Below the pieces are notes generated by a model. It saw only the letters and a list, made by a program, of their open reading frames with translations, made no database searches and had not been told where the DNA came from. The position numbers and the translations under genes are program-made. From assembly GCF_019655435.1 (NCBI RefSeq), contig NZ_BPFH01000001.1:372001-436000 (forward strand): a stretch of DNA of 64,000 bases, in the 5' to 3' direction. This stretch comes from Jannaschia pagri. GTDB taxonomy: Bacteria; Pseudomonadota; Alphaproteobacteria; Rhodobacterales; Rhodobacteraceae. Below, piece by piece: positions 50,518 through 59,733 of this stretch; the stretch's first letter is position 1, and each line of letters starts with the position of its first letter.

Positions 50518-50908
50518 TTGTCGCAGACACATTGTTGGTTCGTCTGCCCATGTGATCGTATAATCTACGCACACACGGACTGATAGGTTCCATTTTCGCA
50601 GGTATACCTGCAAATTCGCACAAATCTGCATGGCCCTTCGCGGCGAACACTGAGCACCCGGCACAGTGCAAGGCCGGGCTTCCAAACCCTCTGACAGACC
50701 TCTGGCGGAAACGGTCGTGCATCGGAAATCCGTAAGTGGATCAAACAGAAACAATGCCGCAATCCGGTCTTGAAACGGTCGATCCGAGACCCTGCGCCTT
50801 CCTCAGTGACGAACAAATTCGATGCAAATTGACGTTAAGGGCAACGCATTGTTCCGCAGCGATCTTGCCATCGTGATGCGGACTTAGAAGGTATTACGAG
50901 GGCTTCTC
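50518..50908. other. Intergenic stretch between rpoH and the VPLPA-CTERM gene
   Basis: Gene-free. It holds a perfect 14-base palindrome, GCAGGTATACCTGC, at 50599-50612, and must contain promoters for both flanking genes. No other element can be named. Confidence 0.5.
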
Positions 50909-51517
50909 ATGGCATATTTGTGCTTTCCAGCGGCAATCATCACCGCAGCCACACTCCTCGCGGGGGCTGCGTCTGCGGCGACCGTTGTGTCGGGAAATGT
51001 CTGCGAGTTTGACGGAAATCCAACGCCGTTTGGCGGAACCTGTGACTACAGCTCGAAAGACTACAACACTTCCGTTTCAGCCGATTCCTTCACGCTGGCG
51101 GGCGAGACGTCCTTCTACGGCTACGTCGCCCACGTCAAAAACAAGGGCTACTCCGATGGGTGGACCGTCGACTTCGGCGCCAAGTCCTATCAGGTGGATT
51201 TCAACTGGCAGGCGATCACTCAGAACTTCGACGGCATCTTGAACGTTCAAGAGGTCTCCAACGGCACAACGTCGGCTTTGTCCTTCAGCACGGCCAACGG
51301 ACCAACGGGATCCTTTGATCTGGGCCGCTTGAACGGCGTGTGGACGTTCGACTTCAACCCCGTCGCAGGGGTATTCAGCGGCAACCCGCGAGAGGAAGGC
51401 AACTGGGACCTGCAAGTGGCTGCGGTTCCGCTGCCTGCGGCTGGGGTCCTCCTCCTGGCAGCCTTCGCGGGACTCGGGGCCATGGGTGCCCGGCGCCGGA
51501 CCGAAGCCGCCGCATAG
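50909..51517 (+). CDS. Exported protein with VPLPA-CTERM sorting signal
   Basis: A 202-residue protein with an N-terminal signal peptide ('FPAAIITAATLLAGAASAAT') and a C-terminal sorting signal: 'VAAVPLPAAGVLLLAAFAGL' followed by 'GARRR'. This is the VPLPA variant of PEP-CTERM tails, cut by an exosortase and linked to extracellular polysaccharide in marine alphaproteobacteria. The centre is beta-rich, with two Cys near the N-terminus. The exosortase gene is not in this window. Confidence 0.85.
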   Translation: MAYLCFPAAIITAATLLAGAASAATVVSGNVCEFDGNPTPFGGTCDYSSKDYNTSVSADSFTLAGETSFYGYVAHVKNKGYSDGWTVDFGAKSYQVDFNWQAITQNFDGILNVQEVSNGTTSALSFSTANGPTGSFDLGRLNGVWTFDFNPVAGVFSGNPREEGNWDLQVAAVPLPAAGVLLLAAFAGLGAMGARRRTEAAA

Positions 51518-51581
51518 CACCAGATGACTCCCGTAGATACCGCTGCCCGGGTCGATACCGGGGCGGCGGCTATCCTGCGAG

Positions 51582-52592
51582 CTATGCGCGGAGCGCTGCG
51601 ACCAGCGCCTGGAAATCCGCAGGCGGCTCTGTCTCAAAATCAAGGCGGCGCCCGGTAACGGGGTGCTCAAACCCCAGGGTCGCCGCATGCAAGGCCTGCC
51701 GTGCAAACCCCGCAATGGCCGCGGCGGCCACCGGACGGGATCCCTTGACCTTCCGATGCCCGCCATACGTCGGATCCCCGATCAGCCCATGGCCCGCATG
51801 GGCCATGTGAACGCGGATCTGATGGGTGCGACCCGTTTCAAGCTGGCAATTCACCAAAGCCGCGATGTCGAAGGTTTCGACCATGCGAATGCGTGTCACG
51901 GCATGGCGCCCGCCCTCCCAGGTCACGGCCTGACGCTGACGGTCGGTCCGATGGCGGTCTAGCCGCGTGGTGATCTTGAGCGTGGCGCCGCCCTCCCAGC
52001 TCAACCCACGCAGCCCGCGCAGCCGCGGATCGGCCGGGTCCGGAACGCCGTAACAGACCGCCAAATAGCGGCGAGAGGCCGTGTGGTCCGCGAACTGGGC
52101 CGCAAGGCCGTGATGCGCCGCATCAGACTTCGCCACCACAAGCAGGCCAGACGTATCCTTGTCGATGCGGTGCACAATCCCAGGGCGACGCGCGCCACCG
52201 ACCCCGGACAAGGCGCCCCCGAAGTGATGCAGCAGCGCGTTGACCAAGGTGCCGCCCGGCGCGCCGGGCGCCGGATGCACGACCATGCCAGCCGGTTTGT
52301 TCACCACGAGCAGATCCGCGTCCTCGTGCAGGATATCCAGCGGGATGGCCTCGGGCCGCGTCTCGATATCTTCAACAGGCGGGAGGCTGACATCAATGGT
52401 GTCGCCCGCGACCACGCGGGTCCGTGCCATCGCCGGAGCCCCGTTGACCCGCACCGCGCCCGCTTGCAGCAGTTTGGTCAAGCGCGACCGGCTCAGATGG
52501 GCCTCGGCTGGCACGTCACGCGCGATTGCCTTATCGAGGCGCGACGGCGGATCGGCCGCGATGACAAAGGTAACGGTATTGCCTGACGACAT
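51582..52592 (-). CDS. rluD: RluD-like 23S rRNA pseudouridine synthase
   Basis: A 336-residue enzyme. The S4 domain is 'SRLDKAIARDVPAEAHLSRS' with 'GAVRVNGAPAMARTRVVAGD'. The catalytic part has 'VVNKPAGMVVHPAPGAPGGT', the active Asp in 'GIVHRIDKDTSGLLVVAKSD', and 'LETGRTHQIRVHMAHAGHGL'. It forms pseudouridines in 23S rRNA. The ATG at 52592 shares bases with the ATG of the divergent gene (CATG). Confidence 0.93.
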   Translation of the reverse strand: MSSGNTVTFVIAADPPSRLDKAIARDVPAEAHLSRSRLTKLLQAGAVRVNGAPAMARTRVVAGDTIDVSLPPVEDIETRPEAIPLDILHEDADLLVVNKPAGMVVHPAPGAPGGTLVNALLHHFGGALSGVGGARRPGIVHRIDKDTSGLLVVAKSDAAHHGLAAQFADHTASRRYLAVCYGVPDPADPRLRGLRGLSWEGGATLKITTRLDRHRTDRQRQAVTWEGGRHAVTRIRMVETFDIAALVNCQLETGRTHQIRVHMAHAGHGLIGDPTYGGHRKVKGSRPVAAAAIAGFARQALHAATLGFEHPVTGRRLDFETEPPADFQALVAALRA

Positions 52593-52893
52593 GGACGAAA
52601 TCCCGGAACCGGCCAACCTGCGCTTTCTGCGACGGCTGGTGACCGTATTGACGGCGGTGATGATCATCGGGCTGGTAACGGTGATCGGCCTGCTTGTCCA
52701 ACGCCTGCGCCTGCCCTCGGTCCCTGTGCCCGAGGCCCTGGCGCTGCCGGACGGCACAGAGATCCATGCCGTCACCCAAGGCCCCGGCTGGTGGGCCGTC
52801 GTCACGGGAGATGGGCGGATCCTGCTGTACGACGGAGCCGGCACGTTCCATCAGGAAATTGTCGTAACCCTGCCCCAGACGGCAGAGGAATGA
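52591..52893 (+). CDS. Small membrane protein (DUF6476-like)
   Basis: A 100-residue protein with one membrane span, 'VLTAVMIIGLVTVIGLLVQR', then a small beta-rich domain, 'EALALPDGTEIHAVTQGPGW' and 'RILLYDG'. This matches a family conserved in Rhodobacterales that I recall as DUF6476, usually placed next to rluD. The start codon overlaps that of rluD on the opposite strand. Confidence 0.78.
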   Translation: MDEIPEPANLRFLRRLVTVLTAVMIIGLVTVIGLLVQRLRLPSVPVPEALALPDGTEIHAVTQGPGWWAVVTGDGRILLYDGAGTFHQEIVVTLPQTAEE

Positions 52894-52952
52894 CCCCGCG
52901 CCTAGGGTGCCCGATGGCGTCGACGGGGCTCGACGTGGGACGCCCGTAACGC

Positions 52953-53552
52953 TCAGACGAGCAACGGACCGACACTTGGCCAGAGCGAGGCGACCAAAAG
53001 CCCGGCCATCGCCCAATTGAACGCCCGTAGGCGTCTGGGCGATGTGAGGATCCGCCGCATCCGAACCCCAAGGACCAACCAACAGCAGATGGACGGAAGG
53101 TTAATCACGGTGAAGACGACCGCGACGGGGAGCACAGCCAAGGCGCCCCCGCCGCTGTAGAGCGTCACCGCCGTCAGGGCCATTGTCCAAGCCTTTGGGT
53201 TTACCCACTGGAACAGCGCCGCCTGGAGAAACGTCATGGGGCGCCCCTTGGCACCGGCAACGTCCGGCGCACTGGCATGGGCAATCTTCCAGGCGAGCCA
53301 CAAAAGGTAGACGACCGATATCGTCGCCAGGAGCGGGCGCAGCATCGGAACGGCCTCAAACGCCTGGGCAAGGCCCAGGCCGACCAGCACGATCATCGCG
53401 CCAAATCCACCAGAAATCCCAAGCGCATGGGGCCAAGATCGCGCCACCCCAAAATTGGCGCCCGAGGCCATGATCATCAGGTTATTCGGGCCGGGCGTGA
53501 TGGACGACACGAAGGCGAATCCCGCGAGGCCAAGGAACAGGTCATAGGTCAT
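52953..53552 (-). CDS. LysE/RhtB-family amino-acid exporter
   Basis: A 199-residue membrane protein with about six spans. 'FAFVSSITPGPNNLMIMASG' is the signature of LysE/RhtB exporters, and 'ISGGFGAMIVLVGLGLAQAF' and 'QWVNPKAWTMALTAVTLYSG' follow. It exports an amino acid or similar metabolite. It is divergent from an Lrp-type regulator, which probably controls it in response to the substrate. Confidence 0.9.
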   Translation of the reverse strand: MTYDLFLGLAGFAFVSSITPGPNNLMIMASGANFGVARSWPHALGISGGFGAMIVLVGLGLAQAFEAVPMLRPLLATISVVYLLWLAWKIAHASAPDVAGAKGRPMTFLQAALFQWVNPKAWTMALTAVTLYSGGGALAVLPVAVVFTVINLPSICCWLVLGVRMRRILTSPRRLRAFNWAMAGLLVASLWPSVGPLLV

Positions 53553-53625
53553 AGCCGTCACGATGCCCTGTGGGGTGCGGAAGATGCTTGCAAAGATCGC
53601 GCGGCTTGCGAATACTTCACAAGAA

Positions 53626-54078
53626 ATGACGCCTATTGATACGTATGACGACAAGATCTTGCGCGCTTTGTCGTGCGACGGCCGGATCACAAACCAAGCC
53701 TTGGCCGCGCGGATTGGACTCTCGCCCTCAGCGACGTTGAGACGCGTTCAGGCGCTGGAAGCGGCGGGGATCATAGCGGGATATCGCGCCGTCTTGAGCC
53801 CGGAAAAGCTGGGTGTGGGATTTACCGCCTATATCGCGGTCGGCCTGAACGACCACACCAAGGCCGGTCAGGAAGCCTTTGAACGTGGCGTCGCCCGCGC
53901 GCCAGAGGTCCGTGAATGCCATAACATCACCGGCTCGGTCGAATACTTGTTGCGCGTGGAGGCGACGGACCTGGCCGCGTATAAGCACTTCCATACGGAT
54001 GTGCTGGGCGTCTTGCCACAGGTGGCATCGCTGACGACCTATGTCGTGATGGGATCGCCCAAGGATGAGCGCGCTTAG
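53626..54078 (+). CDS. Lrp/AsnC-family transcriptional regulator
   Basis: A 150-residue regulator: N-terminal helix-turn-helix 'YDDKILRALSCDGRITNQAL' and 'LSPSATLRRVQALEAAGIIA', C-terminal RAM ligand domain 'GFTAYIAVGLNDHTKAGQEA' and 'VRECHNITGSVEYLLRVEAT'. It diverges from the LysE-type exporter with a 73-base gap, so it most likely regulates that gene. Confidence 0.9.
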   Translation: MTPIDTYDDKILRALSCDGRITNQALAARIGLSPSATLRRVQALEAAGIIAGYRAVLSPEKLGVGFTAYIAVGLNDHTKAGQEAFERGVARAPEVRECHNITGSVEYLLRVEATDLAAYKHFHTDVLGVLPQVASLTTYVVMGSPKDERA

Positions 54079-54173
54079 AGCTTGCCAGGTGTGATGACCG
54101 TTGCCGTTGCGTCGGCATATTTTTGGAACATCGATATGGGGGGTACGCGCCGGGCCGCAGGTGGCGCGCCCGT

Positions 54174-54743
54174 TCAGGCGTCAGGTTGGCCGAGCGCTTT
54201 CACGGGCCCGTGTCGATGGCATCCCACGACATGGTCGTTCACTATGCCAACGGCCTGCATCCAAGCATAAACGATTGTCGGCCCGCAGAATTTGAACCCC
54301 GCCCGTTTCAGGTCTTTTGAGATCTGCTCAGACAGGGGCGTCTTGGCAGGGACCTCTGCCAGGGAAGCACGGTCTGGTTGCAGGGGGACGCCCTCCACAT
54401 AGGCCCAACACCAGGCGGAGAAGTCTTCGATGGCGAGGTATGCACGCGCATTGCCGATGGTTGCTTCGATCTTGCCGCGGTGGCGCACAATTCCGGGGTC
54501 TGCGACCAAGCGCTCAACATCGTCGGCACCCCACTTGGCGATGATCTCTGGCAGGAAGCCCTGGAAGGCCGCGCGAAACCCCTCTCGCTTACGCAAGATC
54601 GTGATCCAGGAGAGGCCCGCTTGGAAACCCTCCAGCATCAGCATTTCCCAAAGCATCCGGCTGTCACGCTGCGGCACGCCCCATTCGGTATCGTGGTAGG
54701 CCTCGTAAAGCGGGTCATCGCCGACCCAACCGCATCGTTCCAT
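54174..54743 (-). CDS. tag: DNA-3-methyladenine glycosylase I
   Basis: A 189-residue DNA repair enzyme. 'MERCGWVGDDPLYEAYHDTE' and 'WGVPQRDSRMLWEMLMLEGF' are family marks, with the zinc ligands Cys4, His17, and the C-terminal His/Cys in 'VNDHVVGCHRH'. It removes 3-methyladenine from DNA. Length is normal. Confidence 0.94.
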   Translation of the reverse strand: MERCGWVGDDPLYEAYHDTEWGVPQRDSRMLWEMLMLEGFQAGLSWITILRKREGFRAAFQGFLPEIIAKWGADDVERLVADPGIVRHRGKIEATIGNARAYLAIEDFSAWCWAYVEGVPLQPDRASLAEVPAKTPLSEQISKDLKRAGFKFCGPTIVYAWMQAVGIVNDHVVGCHRHGPVKALGQPDA

Positions 54744-54869
54744 GGCGCCCTCGCTCGTTTCGGGGTGGTCTGCGCCATGGGAGAGAGCCGCGCAACAGGC
54801 AAGGGGCGCTTAACCGGACCGAAAGGAATGCCGTGCCATACCGCAAGGGTCTGGTCAGGAGGGGTCGGG

Positions 54870-55712
54870 GTGCGACACCGCTTTAATGAACCGGGGTCCG
54901 AGGATCCGCTTACCTTCGCGGTCTCGGAACGGGATCGCGGCACGCTTGAGATGGTGCGCGACGCGTTGGCGGCGGGCAACGTGATGCTCGCCTACCAGCC
55001 CGTCGTTGGGGTCGCGACCGGACAACCGGCCTTTTACGAAGGACTGATCCGGGTGTTGGATGACACCAACCGCATTATTCCGGCGGGTCAGTTTATGGGC
55101 GTCGTCGAGACCCAGGAGCTCGGGCGGGAAATCGACGTAGCAGCCCTGCGCTGCGGGCTGGGGGCCCTGTCGCGTCATACGAGCCTACGCCTGTCCATTA
55201 ACATGTCGGCCCGATCCATCGGTTATCCGAAGTGGATACAGGTCCTCAAACGCTGGCTGACGCGGGACCCGACCATTGGCGAGCGCCTCATCCTCGAAAT
55301 TACGGAAACCTCGGCGATGCTGGTGCCGGAGTTGGTGAAAACCTTCATGGCGGAACTTCAGGACAAAGGGATTACCTTTGCGCTGGACGACTTTGGCGCC
55401 GGGCAAACCTGCTTCCGCTCCCTGAAAGAGATGTATTTCGACATCGTCAAAATCGACGGCAGCTTCGTGCGTGGCTGTGACAAGACGCCTGACAATCAGT
55501 GCATCCTAGAGGCGCTGATTGCCGTTGGGCGAACCTTTGACATGTTCACCGTGGCAGAGTCGGTCGAATCACGTGCAGAGGCACAATTCCTTGCCCAGGC
55601 GGGCGTAGAGTGCCTGCAAGGGTACTACTATGGTGCTCCGGAGACCAAACCTGCTTGGATGACACCGGAGGGGCGTGGCACCCCGGTCGCCGCACAAAAA
55701 CGGTCAGGATAG
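54870..55712 (+). CDS. EAL-domain cyclic-di-GMP phosphodiesterase
   Basis: A 280-residue single-domain protein. The start is GTG 54870 with AGGAGG at the ideal distance; upstream sequence has no ribosome site. Catalytic set: 'FYEGLIRV' (the E-x-L Glu), 'LRLSINMSARSIG', 'LILEITETSAML', 'FALDDFGAGQTCFRSLKEM', 'DIVKIDGSFV', 'FTVAESVESRAEAQFLAQA', 'CLQGYYYGAP'. All metal and catalytic residues are present, so it should break down cyclic di-GMP. No sensor domain is attached. Confidence 0.9.
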   Translation: MRHRFNEPGSEDPLTFAVSERDRGTLEMVRDALAAGNVMLAYQPVVGVATGQPAFYEGLIRVLDDTNRIIPAGQFMGVVETQELGREIDVAALRCGLGALSRHTSLRLSINMSARSIGYPKWIQVLKRWLTRDPTIGERLILEITETSAMLVPELVKTFMAELQDKGITFALDDFGAGQTCFRSLKEMYFDIVKIDGSFVRGCDKTPDNQCILEALIAVGRTFDMFTVAESVESRAEAQFLAQAGVECLQGYYYGAPETKPAWMTPEGRGTPVAAQKRSG

Positions 55713-55955
55713 CGCAAACACCCCATGTTGGAGGTGTCCAAAGCGCTGCTGACGGCCAACAAGGGCGCAGCAGGGGGCGCAACGGCCCACCGCGCCAGGG
55801 AGACACCGTAAACTCTGCAACACCGCATACCTGTCCAGATCATTTGCGCGACAGAGTCCGACTTGCTAAGGCTCGGCCCGTATTCCCGTGCCGGGGGTCC
55901 TCTGCCAGCGAGGCCGACGCCCCGCCCCCCGCGCATGCAGAAAGGACGACCCTGA

Positions 55956-57131
55956 ATGACTAACGTCGTGATCGCCTCCGCCGCCCGCACCGCCGTCGGC
56001 AGCTTCCTTGGCTCCTTTGCGAGCACGCCAGCCCATGAACTTGGCCGCGCCGTCATCGAAGAGGTCGTCGCCCGCGCCGGGGTCGACAAATCAGAAGTGT
56101 CCGAGACGATCCTCGGTCAGGTGTTGACGGCCGCACAGGGCCAGAACCCCGCGCGCCAGGCGCATATCAACGCGGGCCTGCCGCAGGAATCCGCCGCATG
56201 GGGCATCAACCAAGTCTGCGGGTCGGGCCTGCGCGCCGTGGCCCTGGGCGCCCAACACATCATGCTGGGCGATGCCTCGGTCGTCGTGGCCGGTGGCCAG
56301 GAAAGCATGTCGCTCAGCCCCCACGCCCAGGCCGTCCGCGCCGGGCAAAAGATGGGTGACATGAAGCTCATCGACACGATGATCAAAGACGGCCTCTGGG
56401 ACGCCTTCAACAACTACCACATGGGACAGACCGCCGAGAACGTCGCCGAGAAGTGGCAGATCAGCCGCGACCAACAAGACGAATTCGCCGTTGGGTCGCA
56501 GAACAAGGCCGAAGCCGCGCAGAAGGCCGGTAAGTTCGACGACGAGATCGTCAGCTACACCATCAAGACCCGCAAGGGTGACATCGTGGTCGACAAGGAT
56601 GAGTACATCCGCCACGGCGCCACCATGGAAGCCATGCAGAAGCTGCGCCCTGCCTTCACCAAGGACGGCTCGGTCACCGCGGCCAACGCATCTGGCCTGA
56701 ACGACGGTGCCGCTGCGACCCTGCTGATGTCGGCCGACGACGCCGAAAAGCGTGGGATCGAGCCGCTGGCCCGCATCGCCTCCTACGCGACGGCCGGTCT
56801 GGACCCGACGATCATGGGCGTGGGCCCGATCTACGCCTCGCGCAAAGCGCTGGAAAAGGCGGGCTGGTCCGTGGACGACCTGGACTTGGTCGAAGCCAAC
56901 GAAGCCTTCGCCGCCCAGGCCTGCGCCGTGAACAAGGACATGGGCTGGGATCCGTCGATCGTGAACGTGAACGGCGGCGCCATCGCCATCGGCCACCCCA
57001 TCGGGGCCTCGGGCTGCCGCGTGCTCAACACCCTGCTGTTTGAGATGAAGCGCCGCGATGCCAAGAAGGGCCTCGCCACGCTGTGCATCGGTGGCGGTAT
57101 GGGCGTCGCCCTCTGCGTTGAGCGCCCCTGA
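55956..57131 (+). CDS. phaA: Acetyl-CoA C-acetyltransferase (thiolase)
   Basis: A 391-residue thiolase that joins two acetyl-CoA to acetoacetyl-CoA. Nucleophile Cys in '[20 protein letters not shown]', His in '[20 protein letters not shown]', and second Cys in '[18 protein letters not shown]'. It precedes the acetoacetyl-CoA reductase gene, so its main role is polyhydroxybutyrate synthesis. The polymerase gene is not in the window. Confidence 0.95.
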   Translation: MTNVVIASAARTAVGSFLGSFASTPAHELGRAVIEEVVARAGVDKSEVSETILGQVLTAAQGQNPARQAHINAGLPQESAAWGINQVCGSGLRAVALGAQHIMLGDASVVVAGGQESMSLSPHAQAVRAGQKMGDMKLIDTMIKDGLWDAFNNYHMGQTAENVAEKWQISRDQQDEFAVGSQNKAEAAQKAGKFDDEIVSYTIKTRKGDIVVDKDEYIRHGATMEAMQKLRPAFTKDGSVTAANASGLNDGAAATLLMSADDAEKRGIEPLARIASYATAGLDPTIMGVGPIYASRKALEKAGWSVDDLDLVEANEAFAAQACAVNKDMGWDPSIVNVNGGAIAIGHPIGASGCRVLNTLLFEMKRRDAKKGLATLCIGGGMGVALCVERP

Positions 57132-57639
57132 GCCAGGACGGGGTGCCGGATAGCTGGCGCCCCACTCGCCATGGCCACGGTGGCGCATAGCGATGAGGCT
57201 CAACCGAGCCGAAGAGCGATGACCCGACGGACACGCGCTTCGGCTCGTGACTTGCTCGTCCACATGCACGGTCACGTCCTGTTGCCTACCGCGCGAGGCA
57301 GCGTCAATTCTGCCGGTACCGGACACGACATGTCGCGCAGCGCTAGGAGACGGAAGAACAACACCCGTCCGCTCTGTGGTCTGCGCATCGACAGCGACCG
57401 CGACCACCAACTTGCGCCGCGCAGCACACATTCCGGCCCTCTATCTAAAAACACAATCTCTCGTGGTATCTGGCGCACATTGCCCATGGGCGACAAATGC
57501 CCCCCAAAACCCTGCCTGATAGCGCAAAAACATCGCGGCAGCGACCCGCCGCCCTTGCGGAGAGGGCAGGACATGGGCCATGCAGGCGCCAGATGTCCGC
57601 GAAACAAAATATCCTTAGCCAGACATAGGAGGAAACATC
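57132..57639. other. Gene-free spacer between phaA and phaB
   Basis: No gene is seen. A hairpin GGGGTGCC/GGCGCCCC (57140-57163) follows phaA without a T-run. The end holds a strong ribosome site for phaB. The length suggests that phaB has its own promoter. Confidence 0.5.
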
Positions 57640-58362
57640 ATGTCTCGTATCGCACTCGTTACCGGTGGTAGCCGTGGCATCGGCGCCGCCATTTCCAAGG
57701 CACTCCAGGCCGATGGCCGCACCGTTGCAGCAACCTATGCCGGGAACGACGAGAAGGCCGCCGCCTTTACCGCCGAAACTGGCATCAAGACCTACAAGTG
57801 GAACGTGGCCGACTACGACGCCTGTCAGGCAGGGATCGCTCAGATCGAGGCAGACCTCGGCCCCGTCGATATCTTGGTGAACAACGCTGGCATCACCCGG
57901 GACGCGCCGTTTCACAAGATGACCCCGCAGCAGTGGCATGAGTGCATCGACACCAACCTGACCGGCGTCTTCAACATGACCCACAACGTCTGGGGCGGCA
58001 TGCGCGAGCGGAAGTTCGGGCGGATCGTGACGATCAGCTCGATCAACGGCCAAAAGGGTCAGTTCGCCCAGGCAAACTACGCCGCGACGAAGGCCGGTGA
58101 CATCGGCTTCACCAAATCCCTGGCCCAGGAAGGCGCCCGCGCCAACATCACCGCCAACGTGGTTGCTCCCGGGTACATCAACACCGACATGATGAGCACG
58201 ATCCCCGAAAAGGTCATGGATGCCATCGTGGGGGGCATTCCGGTCGGCCGTTTGGGCGAAGCCGAGGAAATCGCGCGCTGCGTTGCCTTCCTGGCATCCG
58301 ACGATGCGGGCTTCATCACCGGGTCGACCATTTCCGCCAACGGCGGCCAGTACCTGTCGTAA
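57640..58362 (+). CDS. phaB: Acetoacetyl-CoA reductase
   Basis: A 240-residue short-chain dehydrogenase. NADP site 'ALVTGGSRGIGAAISKALQA', 'NNAG' in 'DILVNNAGITRDAPFHKMTP', Ser in 'IVTISSINGQKGQFAQANYA', with the catalytic Tyr-x-x-x-Lys as 'NYAATKAGDIGF', and 'VVAPGYINTDMM'. It reduces acetoacetyl-CoA to 3-hydroxybutyryl-CoA for polyhydroxybutyrate. AGGAGG lies seven bases before the ATG. Confidence 0.95.
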   Translation: MSRIALVTGGSRGIGAAISKALQADGRTVAATYAGNDEKAAAFTAETGIKTYKWNVADYDACQAGIAQIEADLGPVDILVNNAGITRDAPFHKMTPQQWHECIDTNLTGVFNMTHNVWGGMRERKFGRIVTISSINGQKGQFAQANYAATKAGDIGFTKSLAQEGARANITANVVAPGYINTDMMSTIPEKVMDAIVGGIPVGRLGEAEEIARCVAFLASDDAGFITGSTISANGGQYLS

Positions 58363-58402
58363 GCGACCCAAATGGTGTGCGGTCACCCCGCCACCCATGA
58401 AG

Positions 58403-58435
58403 GAGGCCCGGCCCCAGATGGGGACCGGGCCTCTT
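58403..58435 (+). terminator. Hairpin terminator after phaB
   Basis: GAGGCCCGG (58403-58411) pairs with CCGGGCCTC (58425-58433), with CCCC/GGGG inside. The T-run after it is weak. Confidence 0.55.
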
Positions 58436-58481
58436 CGGTCAAGCCGCAGGCGTTGGCACGCTTCGGCAGGGCCGGAAACGC

Positions 58482-58619
58482 TTATGCCGTGCGGGTCGAT
58501 CCAACCTGGGACCAGCGCGGCAGGCGGAACGTCAGCAGCGCGCGGAAAGCGGCGGCGCGTTCCCGACGGGCGAGGGCGAAGGCTTCGTCGTAGGTGCGTG
58601 TGGTATGCGTCTCGAACAT
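58482..58619 (-). CDS. Small basic protein of 45 residues
   Basis: MFETHTTRTYDEAFALARRE... followed by 'AAAFRALLTFRLPRWSQVG'. It is a helical, Arg-rich protein divergent from the LysR gene. It looks like the small basic proteins found in many Rhodobacterales, though I cannot name its family. No strong ribosome site is seen, but codon use is good. Confidence 0.55.
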   Translation of the reverse strand: MFETHTTRTYDEAFALARRERAAAFRALLTFRLPRWSQVGSTRTA

Positions 58620-58731
58620 ATCGGCTATTCCTTTATGTGAAGCGTTTGTTATCTGACCCCAATATGATCCCTACTATTCAAACGCACAAACGAGACTTTC
58701 CAAAGTCTCAATTCAGATATACTTAAGTGAC

Positions 58732-59670
58732 ATGCCTGAACGCCTACCGCCCCTGACCGCCCTTCGGGCCTTTGAAGCCGCCGCACGGCATCTGTCCTTT
58801 CAAGACGCCGCCGCAGAACTCTCGGTGACGCCAGCCGCGCTCAGCTTTCAGATCAAGTCGCTGGAGGAGCATCTGGGCGCCCCGCTCTTCCATCGCTCAA
58901 ATCGCAAAGTTGATCTGACCGAAGCGGGACTCGCCCTGTCCGGGCCAGCGTCAGAGGGCTTCCAAGCCCTTGCATCGGGCTGGCGCGCCGCAAAACGGGT
59001 GCTGGACAGCGGTCTTTTGACGGTGACGGCGGGTCCGGCCTTTACCTCAAAGTGGTTGGCGCCGCGCTTGTTCGCCTTTGCCCAACAACATCCCCAGATT
59101 GAGCTTCGCTTCGCCGCGACACTGCGCATGTTGGACTTTGCGACCGATGACATCGATATCGCGATCCGCTTCGGCCCGACAGACAGCAGCGGGGAAGAGC
59201 GACTGCATAAGGCGATGGAAATCGAAGAATGGGTGACGCCAATGATGCACCCGGACTTGGCGTCTCAATACCCAACGCCCGAAAGCTTGCTGACGGCCCC
59301 GATCATCTTCGACGATTCAATCGCGTTTCTTCAGAACTCGGTCGGCTGGCGGGAGTGGTTTGCCGCGGCTGGGCTCGTGGCCGACGACCTCCATGGCCCT
59401 CACTTCAGCCAAGCGGATCACGCAATCGACGCCGCACAGTCCCGGGCGGGCGTCGTCCTGGGGCGGGTCTCCTTGGCGGAGGCATCACTGCGGAAGGGAC
59501 AGCTCGTGGCGCCCTTTGCGCTGGCGCTGGTTCCACGAGCCCGGTTTCGGGTCTTGTGCCCCAAGGGCGCGGAAACCCGTCCCAACACGCGCGCCTTTCT
59601 CGATTGGTTGGGTGGGGAGGTAAAGCGCATGGATGACCATCGTGCCGGGCGTGACATGGTGGACGCCTAG
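58732..59670 (+). CDS. LysR-type regulator (GcvA-like)
   Basis: A 312-residue regulator. The DNA-binding part is 'LPPLTALRAFEAAARHLSFQ' and 'LSVTPAALSFQIKSLEEHLG', then 'PLFHRSNRKVDLTEAGLAL'. The effector domain shows 'VTAGPAFTSKWLAPRLFAFA' and 'DDIDIAIRFGP', typical of the GcvA group. The 112-base gap before it, shared with the small divergent gene, should hold its operator. Its targets are unknown. Confidence 0.88.
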   Translation: MPERLPPLTALRAFEAAARHLSFQDAAAELSVTPAALSFQIKSLEEHLGAPLFHRSNRKVDLTEAGLALSGPASEGFQALASGWRAAKRVLDSGLLTVTAGPAFTSKWLAPRLFAFAQQHPQIELRFAATLRMLDFATDDIDIAIRFGPTDSSGEERLHKAMEIEEWVTPMMHPDLASQYPTPESLLTAPIIFDDSIAFLQNSVGWREWFAAAGLVADDLHGPHFSQADHAIDAAQSRAGVVLGRVSLAEASLRKGQLVAPFALALVPRARFRVLCPKGAETRPNTRAFLDWLGGEVKRMDDHRAGRDMVDA

Positions 59671-59681
59671 GTCCCCGGCCA

Positions 59682-59709
59682 ATAAAAAGGCCCGCAAAGC
59701 GCGGGCCTT
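59682..59709 (-). terminator. Terminator of the DUF465 gene, shared with the LysR gene
   Basis: AAGGCCCGC (59687-59695) pairs with GCGGGCCTT (59701-59709) around a 5-base loop. On the minus strand it is followed by TTTTTATT. It lies between two convergent genes and may act for both. Confidence 0.75.
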
Positions 59710-59733
59710 GCCGTTCTAAGGAACCGGCAGGTG

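Noticed and set aside
56091-57431. 446-codon minus-strand frame opposite phaA
   Set aside because: Antisense to a clear thiolase; His/Arg/Val-rich mirror composition.
57445-58398. 317-codon minus-strand frame opposite phaB
   Set aside because: Antisense to a clear reductase with a perfect ribosome site; no motif of its own.
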